From: ZC4RG20 sp036381515
GTDB taxonomy: Bacteria; Pseudomonadota; Gammaproteobacteria; Steroidobacterales; Rariloculaceae
Length of the DNA stretch: 64,000 nucleotides
Reading direction: 5' to 3'
Assembly: GCA_036381515.1 (NCBI GenBank)
Contig: DASVCR010000028.1
Coordinates: forward strand, 5,786 to 69,785
Under the pieces are notes generated by a model. That model had not been told where the DNA came from, ran no database searches, and saw nothing but the letters and a program-made list of their open reading frames with translations. Positions 63,618 to 64,000 of the stretch are shown here, piece after piece. Position numbers and translations under genes: made by a program. Numbering within the stretch: position 1 is the first letter of the stretch; every line of letters begins with the position of its first letter.

Positions 63618-64000
63618 CGCGCGTGCCGAGCCGAGTCCCCATGACACCGCGCCGCGGCGTGAAGCTTCTCGGAGAGCTCGCGAACGAGCGCGAATCTCTC
63701 GCCGGCATCCATCGCAGGCGCGTGCCGATGCTGGTCAAAGTCGCGCCGGACCTCGGCGACGAGGACCTCGAAGCCATTTCTCGCGCGCTCCGGCAATCCT
63801 CGTTCGACGGAGTCGTCGCGACGAATACGACGATCGCGCGTCCCTCGTCTCTTCGCTCCCGGCACGCAGGCGAGGCCGGCGGGCTCAGCGGCGCGCCGCT
63901 GCATGAGCAGAGCGTCCGCACGATCCGCGGACTGCGGCGACACCTCGGTTCCTCGTTCCCGATCGTCGGCGTGGGCGGGATCTGCGACGCAGGCACGGCC
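63608..64000 (+). pseudogene. pyrD: 5'-truncated dihydroorotate dehydrogenase (pyrD) fragment
   Basis: An open frame from ATG 63608 to the window end reads as the last third of PyrD. It includes PMLVKVAPDLGDEDLEAISR, FDGVVATNTTIARPSSLRS, AGEAGGLSGAPLHEQSVRTI and FPIVGVGGICDAGTA, the FMN-binding and active-site segments of the quinone-type enzyme. About the first 190 residues of a normal PyrD are missing. It is probably a truncated copy; the rest lies outside the window. Confidence 0.75.

Noticed and set aside
1..64000. CRISPR arrays, tRNA/rRNA genes, phage or insertion-sequence genes
   Set aside because: No regular spacer repeats, RNA gene folds, transposase or integrase sequence was seen.

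Overview
The window is GC-rich chromosomal DNA from a Gram-negative bacterium, most likely a Pseudomonadota and plausibly a gammaproteobacterium near the Steroidobacter/Woeseia type. This is inferred from two TonB-dependent outer-membrane receptors, secreted PD40, sulfatase and S41 proteins, orphan ADOP-type permeases, a thiCOSGE-D operon, and a DUF1592/DUF1552/ankyrin trio. No rRNA, tRNA, CRISPR array, integrase or transposase was seen.

Layout. 1-5.8 kb: a small membrane-protein operon end, two AraC-type regulators, a tandem DUF1428 protein and a VOC protein. 6.3-10.1 kb: a minus-strand operon of a small secreted protein, a GH3 glycosidase and a DUF4336 protein. 10.3-13 kb: a winged-helix/TPR regulator divergent from a secreted PD40 protein. 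13.2-14.6 kb: a class D-like sortase with an adjacent LPRTA-tailed substrate. 14.7-17.9 kb: an NmrA-like reductase, a GlcG-like protein, and an ECF41 sigma factor with its AhpD-like target; both promoters can be read as TGTCACA/GGTCACA-N16-CGTC. 18.2-21.3 kb: a three-gene ABC system (NEW3 protein, ATPase, permease). 21.3-26.2 kb: a cupin, a permease remnant, AlkD, a sulfatase and a PA/M28-like protein. 26.7-30.4 kb: a large TonB receptor. 30.6-36 kb: an aldo/keto reductase divergent from an MmyB-type regulator, a MerR regulator with a SoxR-like palindrome, and an ADOP permease with an in-frame stop near its N-terminus. 36.2-41.7 kb: a TPP riboswitch and thiC-thiO-thiS-thiG-thiE-thiD. 41.8-45.6 kb: a macro-domain protein, an ICMT-like methyltransferase and an ADOP permease. 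45.9-55.7 kb: ankyrin, DUF1552 and DUF1592 genes plus a TonB receptor on the minus strand, with a divergent MBL-fold protein. 56-64 kb: a PAP2 phosphatase, a third full ADOP permease, a small ORF, a secreted protein, two SufR-like regulators around an S41 peptidase, and a 5'-truncated pyrD fragment at the window edge.

How the genes work together. The thiamine operon is the one complete, well understood pathway: it makes HMP-P (ThiC), the thiazole (ThiO/ThiS/ThiG), phosphorylates HMP-P (ThiD) and couples the halves (ThiE), under TPP control. The 45.9-54.5 kb block looks like an envelope module of an outer-membrane receptor, a twin-haem-motif protein, a Tat-exported partner and a periplasmic ankyrin protein; its substrate is unknown. 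The sortase pair and the two four-cysteine regulators are the other small systems most worth attention. Several loci show decay or rearrangement: a permease remnant, an N-terminal stop in an ADOP gene, a pyrD fragment, a thiG/thiE junction duplication, and palindromic repeats that overlap or adjoin gene ends.
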